Below, one piece after another: positions 23,589-34,723 of a DNA stretch of 64,000 bases. A program made the translations under genes and the position numbers. Positions within the stretch are counted from its first letter, which is position 1; each line of letters opens with the position of its first letter. Below the pieces are notes generated by a model. It worked only from the letters and a program-made list of their open reading frames with translations. It did not search any database and had not been told where the DNA came from. The DNA lies in contig ML978170.1 in assembly GCA_010015745.1 (NCBI GenBank), positions 124,001 to 188,000 on the forward strand, read 5' to 3'. The stretch comes from Setomelanomma holmii. Taxonomy: Eukaryota; Ascomycota; Dothideomycetes; Pleosporales; Phaeosphaeriaceae.

Positions 23589-25005
23589 ATGACGGCGTCG
23601 AACACGCAGCTCGACAGTCATCCAGCCTTCGCCCGCATTCCGCCATGGGTCAAAGCGAAGCTCCGGCCCATCGCGATTGAGAAGATCCGGCAAGTCTACG
23701 AGTGGGTCGAGAACGAGTGCATACCCGCCGAGCGCATCTACAAGGCCCAGCTGGCAGCGAGCAAGACGAGATGGGAGACACCTGCCATCGTTGGCGACCT
23801 GCGCAAGAAGGCAAAGGCGCAAGGGCTTTGGAACCTGTTTCTGCCAAACCACTTCGTTGAGAGCCCCGGTCTGACCAACCTGGAATACTCGTGTTGCGCC
23901 GAGATCATGGGAAGAGTGTACTGGGCGGCTCAGGTATGCTTATGCGGATGCCGAAACGGGCCATATCTGATTGTTGCAGACGATGAACTGCCATGCGCCC
24001 GAGACTGGCAACATCGAGCTTCTCGCCAAATACTGCACGTCCGAGCAGAAGAAGAAATGGCTCCATCCTCTCATGAACGGCGACATGTCCTCCGCCTACA
24101 GCATGACCGAACCCGATGTCGCCTCTTCAGACGCTACACAGGTTGGCATCAAGATGGAGATAAGTGATAAGGACGTCATCGTAAACGGACGCAAGCTGTA
24201 CGGAAACTGCCAATACAACCCAGAGATGCAGCTGTTCATCCTGATGGGTTGCTCGGATCCCAGGAACTCAAACCCTTGGAATCGGCATACCACTCTCGTC
24301 GTGCCTGCAAATTCACCTGGGCTGAAGCAAGTGCGTAACTTGACCATCATGGGCTATGACTGGGCGCCAGAAGGCCACGGAGAATACGTCTACGAGAATG
24401 TGCGCGTCCCTCGTGAGAACATAATACTTGGTCCTGGCCGGGCTTTCGAGATTGCACAAGGACGGTTGGGGCCCGGTCGCATTCACCATTGTATGAGGCT
24501 GATCGGGCAAGCCGAGAGAGCTTTCGAACTCGCTCTGGTGCGGTGCATGGAGCCCAACAAGAAGCCTCGTGGCAAGTTCATCGGCGACTTCGACAGCAAC
24601 ATCGAGCGCATTGCCGATATGCGCATGACTATCGACGCTATGCGTCTGGTGGTACTCAATGCAGCCGACACGATGGATCTTCAGGGAAACAAGGCTGGCA
24701 AATACGCTATTGCGCAAAGCAAGATTATGGTGCCGAATGCCCTGCTCAAAGTCATCGATGAAGCGATGCAGATATATGGCGGACAAGGCCTCACACAGCA
24801 TACACCACTGCCAGAGATATGGACGTATGCCAGGTTCGTTCGCGTTGCAGATGGTCCTGATTCGGCACACAGGCATCAGGTTGGACGGGATCAGATGAAG
24901 ACTGCGAAGGCTTTCAGAGAGCGTGCCGCCAAGTACACGGAGAGGTACAAGGAGCTATGTCAGACGTGGGGACTGCAACCCGAGGAGTTCTGGGGAATTG
25001 TATGA
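23589..25005 (+). CDS. Acyl-CoA dehydrogenase, ACAD10/11 type
   Basis: FAD-dependent acyl-CoA dehydrogenase. Exons 23589-23933 and 23980-25005 join in phase 0 to give 456 residues. Family blocks are GLWNLFLPNHF, TMNCHAPETGNIELLAKYC, MTEPDVASSDATQ, the C-terminal helical IDAMRLVVLNAADTMD, IYGGQGLT and RVADGPDSAHRHQVGRDQ. The MTEPDVASSDA and RVADGPDxxH patterns are the ACAD10/11 subgroup that, in animals, is fused to an aminoglycoside-phosphotransferase-fold kinase and handles 4-hydroxyacyl-CoA. Here a kinase of that fold is the next gene. It ends in GIV, so no PTS1 is seen. Confidence 0.93.
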
Positions 25006-25606
25006 TCGTATTGGCCGCTTCATTGTACATGTCCGAGTATAGCATTGAGCAATTTCCAGCTTTCGATACGCACGAACAAGCCTTTGGAAGAGCTCGACGT
25101 TCTTCACAAATTCCAGATCAACTTGGTGCACATCCTAACCATCTGCAGATATGGGCTGCCGTACAAAGTTGATTTATGCTGTTGGCCGCTTCTATGCACG
25201 AAGACTCACAAAGCTTGAAAGCCTCTGACCCTGCTATGCTCTCAACCACGTTGAAGAGGTAGCACAAGCATAGATTGGTTCGCGGCGTGTCGCGCCATGG
25301 AACATGCACCGGCTATCCTCTACCGAAGGTGGCGCGTCGTTAGTGCGTTGTGGAGCTCGACCTACACTATTCGTTCACGCCCCGGCTTCGAGGAAAGTCG
25401 CGAATGCTGAAATGTAAGCTCTGGTCACTTCGAGATATGCATACATTGCTCACCTTTTCGTTGGAACATTTGTGACAATTAGGGTATGTGTGCCATGAAA
25501 CAAAAAGCACTACTCACTTGACGGCCTTTCTCAAACTTGCCCAGGCGAGTCATTCTTGGAAATCTCCAGGTGCGATCGCCGTAAGCTTCAGCAAAGGGTT
25601 GCGATC
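25006..25606. other. Intergenic, no gene recognised
   Basis: 601 bp between the acyl-CoA dehydrogenase and the kinase-fold gene, both on the plus strand. It should contain the promoter of the latter. Nothing else was recognised. Confidence 0.5.
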
Positions 25607-26791
25607 ATGGCAGGCGCAGTTCGGCAGCCTATCGATAACAATGTTCCAGCAATCAAGACGCCCATCACTTTGAAGCAAGTACTTCATTTCGTGCCAACTT
25701 CACTTGACCATTTCTGAAAACCATCGCTAGTTCGGCTTCGGCCAATCAAATCCAAAACGTACCAAATCACCGACAGAACAGGGAAGAGATATGTGATGCG
25801 AAAGAAGCCGCCTGGCAAGCTTGTCTCTAAGACGGCCCATAAGGTCGAACGTGAATACAGGATTGTACACGCGCTGCAAAACACCGATGTACCGGTCCCA
25901 AAAGTCCACGGCCTGTGCGAGGATGATTCAGTCGTTGGAAGCCCCTTCTACATCATGGAATTTCTGGATGGCCGTATATTCACCGAGCCACACTTCAAGG
26001 ATGTAAGTGCCGCAGAAAGGCAGGAGATGTGGCATGGTGCTTTACGAACCTTGGCGAAGCTACACAAATTGAATCCGAGACATATTGGTCTGAAAGGGTA
26101 TGGGAAGCCGAGCGCATTTTACGATCGGCAGATCAAGGCTTTTACCGCGCTTGGTGAAGCGCAAAGCAAGACAAAAGATGTTGAAACATGGAGAGAGGTT
26201 GGGGAGGTACCACGTATGAAAGAGCTGGTGCAGTTTTTCAGTGACGAGACGAGGCAACCGAAGGATAGGGGAGTACCGATTCATGGTGACTACAAGATCG
26301 ACAATCTGGTCTATCACAAGACCGAGCCGAGAGTCATTGGGATTCTAGAGTAGGTGACTTCTCTTCTCGAGCTTTTGCAAGCTGAGAAGTGTGCTGACTG
26401 AATCATCAAGCTGGGAAATGTCAACCTCTCAGACGTCTCCAATCTCATCGTCCCGTGGACCATCACCTCTTTCTCCATTCAGCGCCGTAACTCGCATCCT
26501 GCCTTCGCATCAGACGCGCAAACACCAGGTCTGCCGTCTCGCGATGAAGCCATCTCTTGGTATGCTGCGGTGGCAAATTGGGATCCAGCTCCGGAATTGG
26601 CATGGGGTACGGCGTTTGCCATGTTCAGAGATAGCATCATCTTCCAGGGTATTGCTAGTCGATATGTGGTGAGACAGGCAAGTAGCGAGGAGGCGAAGAA
26701 GGTGGGTGAGGAGATGGGACCGGCGTCGGAGATTTGTTGGGAATTGGTGAGGAGGGCGAAGGAGGGTTCGGGGAGTAGAGCAAAGCTGTGA
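25607..26791 (+). pseudogene. APH-fold kinase (ACAD10/11 kinase-domain homologue), frameshifted
   Basis: The likely first exon starts at 25607 (MAGAVRQPIDNN) and is spliced to FGFGQSNP, the typical start of this family. The frame then slips: the run CCAAAACG leaves [20 protein letters not shown] in another frame (about 25752). The kinase core is intact from there: [12 protein letters not shown], the catalytic loop [15 protein letters not shown] and VIGILE, then an intron. After it, DWEMST is followed directly by [13 protein letters not shown] in a shifted frame, so about 13 nt that should encode the usual Leu-Gly-His-Pro are missing (near 26422). The C-terminal frame runs to 26791 and ends in AKL, a PTS1. 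Two lesions suggest loss of function, though an assembly error in each is possible. Confidence 0.78.
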
Positions 26792-27422
26792 TCTTTTACA
26801 TTGTGAAACAGAATGCTCAAGAAATGCGCTTCATGGATGTAAGTAAAGGATAACAGACCGTATCCATAGATATTCTTTAGATTGGCCAATAAATTTCAGA
26901 GACAGTCGCCTATAGTCTTTGACTGTTCTCTAAGGTGTTTGGGTAAGAAGTGGAAAGCTCGAGCAGGATGGAGGGAAGCGCTAGCCAATTGTGAACTCAC
27001 GTCATCGACGCGTCGCGTCCTTCTAGACGCAAGGACATCCAGCGTCTTCAATTTTACCCACCAACGCTGCACTGTTCGTAAGGCGTAGCCAGACGACCAA
27101 CCCAACGGAAATGCTCCATATGGAATGCCGGGGTGCGGGCGCTTGTATTACCTTGATTGGTGTTCCGGGTTTAGTGCATACCCAAATCAGCAATCGTAGG
27201 CACCACGTCTTCTCCGGACTGTTCCCCCGCCTCGACACATCCCCGCGTCATTGCCACCAGCTCGGCTCTAGAACATGATGATGGAAGCCCCATTCTCGTT
27301 GGCACGAAATCAGATGCTCCAGCATTTAAGCCTCTCGCGCAGAAACCGTACTTGTGCAATTCGATCTCGGTCGTCATAGCAGACTATACCAGCCAGAAGC
27401 GTTGTTTATTTCAGAATCCACA
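26792..27422. other. Intergenic, no gene recognised
   Basis: Separates the catabolic cluster from the polyol dehydrogenase. It contains the promoter of the gene starting at 27423. Nothing else was recognised. Confidence 0.5.
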
Positions 27423-28788
27423 ATGTCTCCGGTAAGCATATGGAAATCTTCTACGTCGGATGCCACTTATGCAGATTTCATCCCAGATAGCCAATGGCAC
27501 ATCGAAGCGCACTATATCCACCCCACTGCCAAACCCATCTTTACAGGTGACGGCTGATCATCGTCTGAAGCTGGAAGAAGCTCCCGTATATGCGCCAGGA
27601 AAAGGAGAAGTACTTCTTCATATCAAGACAACTGGAGTCTGCGGGTACGAATATCATACATCAAGACTGCCTCCGGCTTTCACTGACACCCGTCAAGGTC
27701 CGACATCCACTTTTGGAAGGCCGGAAGAATAGGCTCTCTCGTCGTTGAAGGCGACTGTATCCTTGGCCATGAAGCTGCTGGCGTTGTCTTGCAATGTGGT
27801 GAAGGCGTAACAACATTACAACCAGGTACGACCGTCATCTTCTCAACTCATAGTTGTGTTCATGATGCCGACTGATATGCAAGGCGATCGTGTGGCAGTC
27901 GAACCTGGGGTACCTTGCGGTTCCTGCTTTCTTTGCATGGACGGCCGGTATAACCTATGTGAAGATGTTCAATTCGCTGGTGTGTATCCATATCATGGGA
28001 CCATTCAAAGATACAAATGCCACTCTGCGAAGTGGTGCCACAAACTTCCACCAAATGTCAGCTTCGCTGAGGGCGCACTCCTCGAGCCTCTGTCCGTTGT
28101 TATGCACGGCATACGGTCAGCTGGCCTGAGTCTCGGCAGAGGCGCCGTTATTTGCGGAGCAGGCCCAATCGGCCTTATTGCTTTGGCAGCAGCTCGAGCG
28201 AGTGGCGCGCATCCACTCGTGATCACGGACTTGGAGCCGAAGAGATTGGAGTTTGCGAAGAAGTTTGTCCCAACCGCGGTGACATACCAAGTCGATCGGG
28301 ACCTTGACGCGCAAGCGAACGCGCAACAGATCAGAACTTTGTTTGACTTCGAGAATGTTGGCGAATATGGCGCTCCTGAGATGGTGCTGGAATGTACCGG
28401 CGTTGAGAATAGCGTTGTCACGGCCGCATATACAGCACGAAGAGGCGGGACTGTCATGGTAATTGGCGTAGGAAGAGAAATCATGAATAATCTCCCATTC
28501 ATGCATCTATCACTGGCAGAGGTATGTTTCACTCGAACTCAAATAGTCTATACACAAATGATGTGGTGCTGACAAACCCAATAGATCGATCTCAGATTCA
28601 TCAACAGATATCGCGATACGTGGCCCTCTGGTCTGCAATGTCTTGGAGGCGGTATCGTCGACCTCAAGCCCCTCGTCAGCCATACTTTTCCGCTTGAGAA
28701 GGCACTTGATGCGCTGCATACATGTGGAGATTTGAGTAACGGGAGTATCAAAGTTCAGATCAATGACGATAGAGACGATGTATTGTAG
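27423..28788 (+). CDS. L-arabinitol 4-/xylitol dehydrogenase-like MDR
   Basis: Medium-chain dehydrogenase of the sorbitol/xylitol/L-arabinitol group, which oxidises sugar alcohols with NAD. Five exons (27423-27431, 27547-27644, 27698-27825, 27884-28521, 28585-28788) give 358 residues. The first exon encodes only Met-Ser-Pro. Catalytic zinc residues appear as GVCGSDIHFWK (restored by splicing) and GHEAAG; the zinc lobe is PCGSCFLCMDGRYNLC; EPLSV, GAGPIGLIALAAAR and the acidic ITDLEPKR (NAD preference) follow. MHLSLAE-IDLRF-NRYRDTWP matches LadA-type enzymes. It has no lesions. Together with the sugar transporter beyond the transposon it may form a small sugar-alcohol unit. Confidence 0.88.
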
Positions 28789-29467
28789 AGCTGATTATGC
28801 CGCCATACTATGCATTGGCAATATTCCCGATTTAGTTGACATATCGGTTAGGCGATGCAATTCAAGCTTTCTCGGGTTCATCTGATTGCCTCAAGCGGAG
28901 ACCGTGTAAAAAGACAGCCTTTGATGGTTGTTGAAGACGCAGTAATCCCGTAACGCACCATTTTCCTGATCACCATGTTGCATGTTGCCAACGGTGGGTC
29001 TCTCAGCTAAGAGTCCCCACAACTTGACTACCGGTAGTTTTCCGGTATGGATCACAAATTTAAGGAATCTTATGTGCAAGTGCGACAAAAACAACTGCCG
29101 TCCCACCCTTCTGAGCTCATGCCCGGGTAACATCCTCATGATGTCGCATCTGCATCTCGTGGTATTATGGTTCTCGAAATACCAGTTACCACCTGGATCA
29201 GGGTAGGATCGGCTCGGTTTTGATGCACTACCACCGTATAAGCTCCGAATCTCGTGCAAATCTCCAGAATGCAAGGCCTTAGTACGATTAATTAATCGCC
29301 TCAGAAATCTATAGGTATTAACTCTTGCTTAGCGTGCAGAGGGGTGTGAAGGTTCACAGATTTGATGAGGGCGCTAGATCTTGAGGTCTTGGCTAAGCTT
29401 GGCGTGTATACGCAGGCAGTATAGGACGTACTCCTGCGCAAGATCGACCTATGCCAGATCCAGGTGG
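28789..29467. other. Intergenic flank of the transposon
   Basis: 679 bp between the polyol dehydrogenase stop and the TA target of the inserted element. No gene was recognised. Confidence 0.5.
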
Positions 29468-29469
29468 TA

Positions 29470-29515
29470 CCGAGCTGCCCGGCGTAGTGCCCGGCCCGGC
29501 GTAATGCCCGCTCAC
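29470..29515. repeat. Left terminal inverted repeat of the 2.1-kb element
   Basis: Inverted partner of 31550-31601. It is GC-rich and has internal GCCCGGC repeats. Confidence 0.92.
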
Positions 29516-29622
29516 CAACATCAAAACAGCAGCTCAATTTGAGGCTATTGAGCCACGCACGATCGCTATTATCGCGATGTTTTTTAGTGTTGAGTTCTAT
29601 AGGCCTTAATTGATATATATAG

Positions 29623-31506
29623 CTATCTATATTTTGATGGGAGTTTGATTGCTCGGCCGTGTCGTGATTGAGATGGTGGTGGGCCTGCTGCAGCACCTGA
29701 GGCTTCTCTACTACTCTGAGGTTGCGTAGCAGCTTTCTGTTTGGAAGTCGCCTTGAGAGAAGCCTTGAGGCTATGCCCGTTACCCTTCTGGGACGTTTTT
29801 TGAGCTTGGTGGAGTCGTTGTTGAGCCCTACGAGCAGTTGCTCGTGAGGCTCGGTCAGCAGCCTCCCTCGCCTTCTCTGCCTGCCTCAATATCCTAGCCT
29901 CAGCCCTAGCCGTACGCCTTGCCTCAATACCCTGAGCTTTGGCTTGTTTCTGATCCTCTCGTACACAAGCTCTCTCAGCTTTTTGGAGTTGTTGTTGCTC
30001 CTCTTCTAGCTCTTGCTGCCTGAGACGATCACGTGCTTTTGCCACCTTGGTAGGAGAGTAGAACACACTTCCACCATGATATTCATCAGGCTCTTCAAAA
30101 GGCAGTGCCTTGCCTCGCTTCCTACGTAGCCTCTCATTAATAAGGACCTGCCTTAAGCCTTGAGCCTCATATTCAAGAAGGCTTTTTTGAACTGAGATTT
30201 GATGAAAGGCCTGGCTGAGCTTTTGAGCGCGTGGATCACCTCTATCCTTAACTACCTGGCGCAGTAGACCCTCAGTTTTTCTCCAGTTTGAGGCGCTTAA
30301 GGCTGAGGAGTCGCTATCGCTTGAGCTACTGAGTGTAGACTGCCTAGTATTGAATCTCTTGAGTATTACCTCTGGCTCAAAAGGTGATAAACCAGTAGCC
30401 TGGAAGGCCTTAAGAATAGTCTTTTCCTGAACAGAAGCCTGCCAGGCAGCCATGAACATTAGGTAGAAGTCTCTCTTACTTATAGAAGTGAGCCCTTAGC
30501 ACCTTTCTATGAAGGCAGCTACCTGTCCTGAGTAGGCAGATGAGAGAGGCTTGAACATGACAACGTCAAGCGGCTGGAGCGTGTGGGTTGAATGAGGAGG
30601 ATATACCATAAGGAGGATTCTGTTTCGATTGCAGTAGTCGATGAAATCCATCGATAGATGAGACCCATGGCCATCAAGGATGAGCAATCGATAGCTTGAT
30701 CGAGCTTTAGCCTTTGTAGAGCGGTCAAACACCTGCTCAAGCCAGGCTAGCCCTATATCGTTGTTTGTCCAGCCTGAAGGTGAAGAGGCAAAGTGGGTTC
30801 GGTGTTTGTTTGGATCAAAAGCTTGAAGCCACGAGTCCTGGAGCGAGCCTGAGGCTGACTGGTAGATGATCGCTGGGTCAAGAGCAGATCCATCAGCGCA
30901 TATGCAGGCTAGCAGCGTTATCCACTCTCGATTGCCATCCTGGATGTGAGCCTTGATCTTCCCCTTCTCATACAGCCTCTTGCTGAAGATCTGCTTTAAG
31001 CGGGTAAGGACTCCTAGCATAAAGCCTTTCTCATCCATATTATACGTGTGACGAGGCTCAATACTGTATTGGCTGATCTTACTGCACAGCAGCTCAAAGT
31101 AGAGACTGTACTTTAATTGAGAGTCAGCCTGGTGGCGCAAGCGATCAATCCCTGTTGCCCAGTGCGAGATAAGGTCAACCTCATGTCGCTTGATATATCG
31201 ATCAACCCAGCCTTTTCCAAGCTCTCTTTTTGCAATATCTGAGCCAAAGCGGCGTATCATAGCTCGGGTAGGTGGTAAGCCTCGTTCAGTGAGCTGTTTG
31301 ATATATCGTAGAAGCTCCTGCTCTTGCTGAGGGTGGAGCGCTTGTTGATTTTCTGCCTTGCTATCACGTGAGGCAGTAATGTGCTGGTGCCTCCATGCAA
31401 GCGTTCGACGATCAACGCCATACTTTGTTGCAATTTGAGTATAAACAATCTTTTCTCCAGGCTTCAGCGATTCTATAGCTGCAAGCGCAGCCTCAATTAA
31501 GCTCAT
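29623..31506 (-). pseudogene. DDE transposase of the Fot1/pogo type, one stop
   Basis: A single frame of 628 codons runs from Met at 31506 to the stop at 29623, interrupted once by TAA near 30498, where CAA (Gln) is expected (FIERC-Q-GLTSISK). The N-terminal helix-turn-helix/CENP-B-like DNA-binding region (PGEKIVYTQIATKYGVDRRT...) is followed by the DDE_1 nuclease. Its acidic residues are in YNMDEKGFMLG, LLILDGHGSH and QPLDVVMFKPL. The C-terminal third is highly charged and coiled-coil-like (runs of Arg/Glu/Ala/Gln). The CAA-to-TAA change is of the RIP type (CpA to TpA). Otherwise intact, so the insertion is probably recent. Confidence 0.92.
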
Positions 31507-31549
31507 ATTGATGGTGTTATCGTGTGCTGAAGTTTTGGTGTTGCATTTA

Positions 31550-31601
31550 GTGAGTGGGCATTACGCCGGGCCGGGCATTACCGGTACGCCGGGCAGCTCG
31601 G
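31550..31601. repeat. Right terminal inverted repeat of the 2.1-kb element
   Basis: Inverted partner of 29470-29515, followed by the TA target at 31602-31603. Confidence 0.92.
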
Positions 31602-32084
31602 TAACTGGTATTTCGAAAAACACCCATATTGGAAAGAACTGGTGAATGGCACCACTCCGGCACTCAAGGTTCAACTTCGAATGCGCTTGACATGCACCAA
31701 GTGACGACGGCGAATCGGCGCCATTCCGGCTGTACATTGCACACTTTGATTGGGCGTCCTTTTCAACCATAATCCAGAATAACCAATGAGAAGCAGCTAA
31801 GGGGCGGCCAGCACGGGAAGCTGTGAGTAGGGTAGGACCTTCAGATCCCAAATGGAGGAGACGATGGCAAGCATCACGACCCCAGCTTCAGGGTGATGCT
31901 TGCGCGACTCGCGTCGAATCCGGGGCCCCGCGTCTCGCATAACAGAGTCTATAAAATCACGTCCTCGCACTGCACCCCGAGGAATATGCATGAGCAGCAC
32001 ATTTCTTTCGCCAGCTCTCCGATGTGTCATCTTCGTTGCGACCACATCTTCATTGCTTCTTATATCGCATCGATACTCCACATC
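31602..32084. other. Upstream region of the sugar transporter
   Basis: 483 bp between the transposon and the transporter start; presumed promoter and leader. The open frame extending upstream of 32085 has no transporter-like sequence and was not included. Confidence 0.5.
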
Positions 32085-33745
32085 ATGTCCAGCAAACCCA
32101 ATCACGCTGAGCAGACCGAGCACGCTCCTGAGACAATGACCGCTACCGACACCTCGACACTCGGACACCTTGCCAACCAGGAAGATCACGAAGTCGGCAA
32201 ACTTGCTTCATTTTGCAAGTATCCTCGGGCATGTGCATGGTGTATTTACATGGTCTGGGTCGTCTTACTCGTTTCCTTCGAAAACCAGGCTGCCGGAAAT
32301 ATCATTGGAATCCCACAATTCAGACAGGACTTTGGCCATGCATATACCGCTGCAGATGGAACGGTTAGATATGTCATCGATGCGAAATGGCAGTCGGCAT
32401 TCCAAGGCGCACCTGTTGCTTCGTAAGCATATCCGAAGCACTTTACTTGTGAACATCGAACTAACATCGCAGTGCAATCGTCGGTGCCCTAGGATGTGGC
32501 CAGTTTGCAGATTGGCTCGTGCATCGTCTGGTAGTCATGATCTGTCTATTCGCAACCTTCGCCGCTGTCACTATAGAGTTCGTTGCAACGACCAACGAGC
32601 TGTTCTTTGGTGGCAAATTCCTGAACGGCTTCATCACTGGTGCACTGGCATCGGTCACGGTCACCTATGTTGGCGAGATCACTCCTCTTGCTTTACGTGG
32701 CATGCTCACCTGTCTGACGGCGCTTGCATATACTCTTGGTCCGCTCACCGTTGCACTCATCGTCAACTCCACCGGCGTCTACACCAGTCGATGGGCGTAT
32801 CGCGCCGTCTTCTGTGCGCAGTATGGTTTCGCCGCTGTTGCCACCCTATTTGTGTGGTTCATGCTCGAGTCGCCGTGGTGGTTGGCTTCCAAGGATCGCC
32901 ATGCAGATGCGTTGAAGGCTCTCCGTGGTCTTGGTCACCGCGGACAGAATAGCGAACAGAAGCTTGCTCAGATTGCAACAACACTGGAAGAAGTCAGGCT
33001 TGAGACTGAAGGTGTCACCTACCTCGAATGCTTTCGAAAGTCCAATCTTCGACACACCATTATCTCCATCATGCCTCTTTCCATCCAGGCTCTTAGTGGC
33101 ATCGCATTCGCCGCCTCCTACTCGACATACTATATGCAACTTGCAGGATACTCCACTGCCTTTTCTTTCAAACTGCAAATTGTCCAACAAGTCATCTCAC
33201 TGGTCGGCAACGTCATGTCTTGGTACCTTGTCGACCGCATCGGACGGCGCAACCTCACTTTCTGGGGTCTCTTCGTCCTGACCATCATTCTGTTCGTCAT
33301 GGCTGGACTCGCGGTTATTGGTACCGTGTCAGCATTGCAAGGCGCGAAATCGATGATTTTGCTGTACTGCTGGTGGTACAACGTTACCATAGGCGCCACT
33401 GCGTACACGATTCTGTGCGAGACCAGCACATCTCGCCTTCCCGTCAAGACTATCGCTATCGGGCTTGCACTGCAGAACGCGCTCAATACCATGTGGTCAT
33501 TTGTGCTGCCTTATTTGTTCAATCCCGACAAGTTGAGTCTTGGCGGACGGCTGGGCTTCATATTCGGCGGACTGGCTGTCATCTGTCTAGTGTATTTGTG
33601 GTTCTACCAGCCCGAGACAGCAGGAAGGTCATATGAGGAGCTAGATGAGGTGTTTGCAAGGAAAGTTCCAGCTAGGCAGTTCAAGACGCATCACACCAAT
33701 GCGCAAGCACTAGGCGAAGCGGTGAAGGAGAAAGGTACATTTTGA
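32085..33745 (+). CDS. MFS sugar transporter (alpha-glucoside/maltose permease-like)
   Basis: Plasma-membrane sugar:proton symporter of the major facilitator superfamily. Exons 32085-32422 and 32473-33745 give 536 residues. About twelve hydrophobic segments are visible, with cytoplasmic N- and C-termini. Diagnostic pieces are GALGCGQFADW, YVGEITPLALRGML, the ESPWW loop after TM6, YLVDRIGRR between TM8 and TM9, and the C-terminal PETAGRSYEELDEVF. This pattern fits the fungal SP family of alpha-glucoside or hexose permeases. The start at 32085 was chosen because it is followed by a normal polar tail (MSSKPNHAEQTEH). No lesion. The substrate cannot be deduced; the nearby polyol dehydrogenase hints at pentoses or polyols. 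Confidence 0.9.
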
Positions 33746-33814
33746 GGTCAATCAGGATGCTGTTTTGTGCACTCTGGCACCTACTGTCACTATCTACGTC
33801 AAATATCTGGTCCA

Positions 33815-34723
33815 TTAACAATCAGGCATATGACTGAGCCCAAGCTGTGGGCTATATTTTCTCATATCCCACACTGGATTGTAGCCACCATTCGAGCTCG
33901 GACGTGGGTCAGTTTCGAATTTTACAAAGACTGGGATCCTCGTGGATATTGGGAAGGAGCGGTTGAACCATGTCTCCCAAGAAATGTCTCCGGTGACCAT
34001 GCCTAGATTCAAGCGTCTGACGCGTGTTGTGTGTTCGAAGAAAACTTTTTTCAACTGGCAAAACGTCGCTTTCGTAGACTCGAAGGTGCTAGGTGCTATA
34101 TTTATTGGCTCCAAGGGACACAATTCTAGATTCTCCGGTATGATGAGGTTGAAAGTTCCAATGCCGCATGGATCGTAGCATGTTCACAAATGATGCAGAA
34201 ACGCCGGGACGATAGCTGTGGTATCGGCCCACGCACAGCTCGAAATGTTCAGGAAATCCAGCTCAGGGTTGAAGTAAAGCATTCCACGAACTGCCATCTT
34301 TTCCAGGGTATCTTCAAAGGTTGAACCTGATGGGAATAGATCCAGCGACTGACCCTGTGGTACTCGCAGGAATCGGCAAGGAATGTGGACGCGGTAGTGT
34401 CGTAGAAACTCTGCACGAGACTCTCTGCACACACGAAGGAACTTGCTGTGAATCTGGCTGCCTTCCAAATTCGCGAAATAGCTCTCGATGCTTGTATAGT
34501 CATCTACACTATCGACCATGAATGTTTCTCTCGTTGGCAGGATGGGGTTGGATAAATAGACCTTGATGAGACGGTGGCGTTGGAACGCATGGGTCCAGAT
34601 CATCAAATGAATCTCCTTTGGGAAGTTGGGAAACAGGTGGTACGTTGAGTTGTATTGCTTTGATCGAGGATTGAAGATGGAAAGATTGGTTGGTGTAGGC
34701 ATGTCGGATCCTCGCACAAACAT
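33815..34723 (-). pseudogene. 2EXR-domain protein interrupted by a TGA
   Basis: The N-terminal 2EXR domain reads YHLFPNFPKEIHLMIWTHAF (F-box-like fungal family of unknown role), then FLRVCRESRAEFLRHY and LYFNPELDFL. At about 34184 a TGA stands where the family continues (FLHHL-stop-TCYDPCGIG). The same frame then runs on for more than 120 codons with family-like sequence (FNLIIPENLEL, KKVFFEHTTRV, SWETWFNRSFPISTR) to a stop at 33815. A single CGA-to-TGA change explains it. The start is either 34723 or 34702. It could be a truncated expressed protein, but conservation beyond the stop argues for a recent nonsense mutation. Confidence 0.78.

Larger units (their letters stand above)
29470..31601 (-). 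mobile_element. Tc1/mariner superfamily element (Fot1/pogo-like), 2.1 kb
   Basis: 2132-bp element bounded by TA dinucleotides (29468-29469 and 31602-31603), the target duplication of Tc1/mariner elements. Inverted repeats of about 46 bp (left, 29470-29515) and 52 bp (right, 31550-31601) begin CCGAGCTGCCCGGCGTA and end AATGCCC(G/A)CTCAC; the right copy has a 6-bp insertion relative to the left. One transposase gene on the minus strand fills the interior and has a single stop. It lies between the polyol dehydrogenase and the sugar transporter. Confidence 0.93.

Noticed and set aside
5150..26791. Secondary-metabolite biosynthetic cluster
   Set aside because: BVMO, EthD, MFS and SDR genes fit, but no PKS, NRPS, terpene synthase or P450 is present, while CoA ligase, ACAD and PTS1 tails fit catabolism; not excluded if the core gene lies outside.
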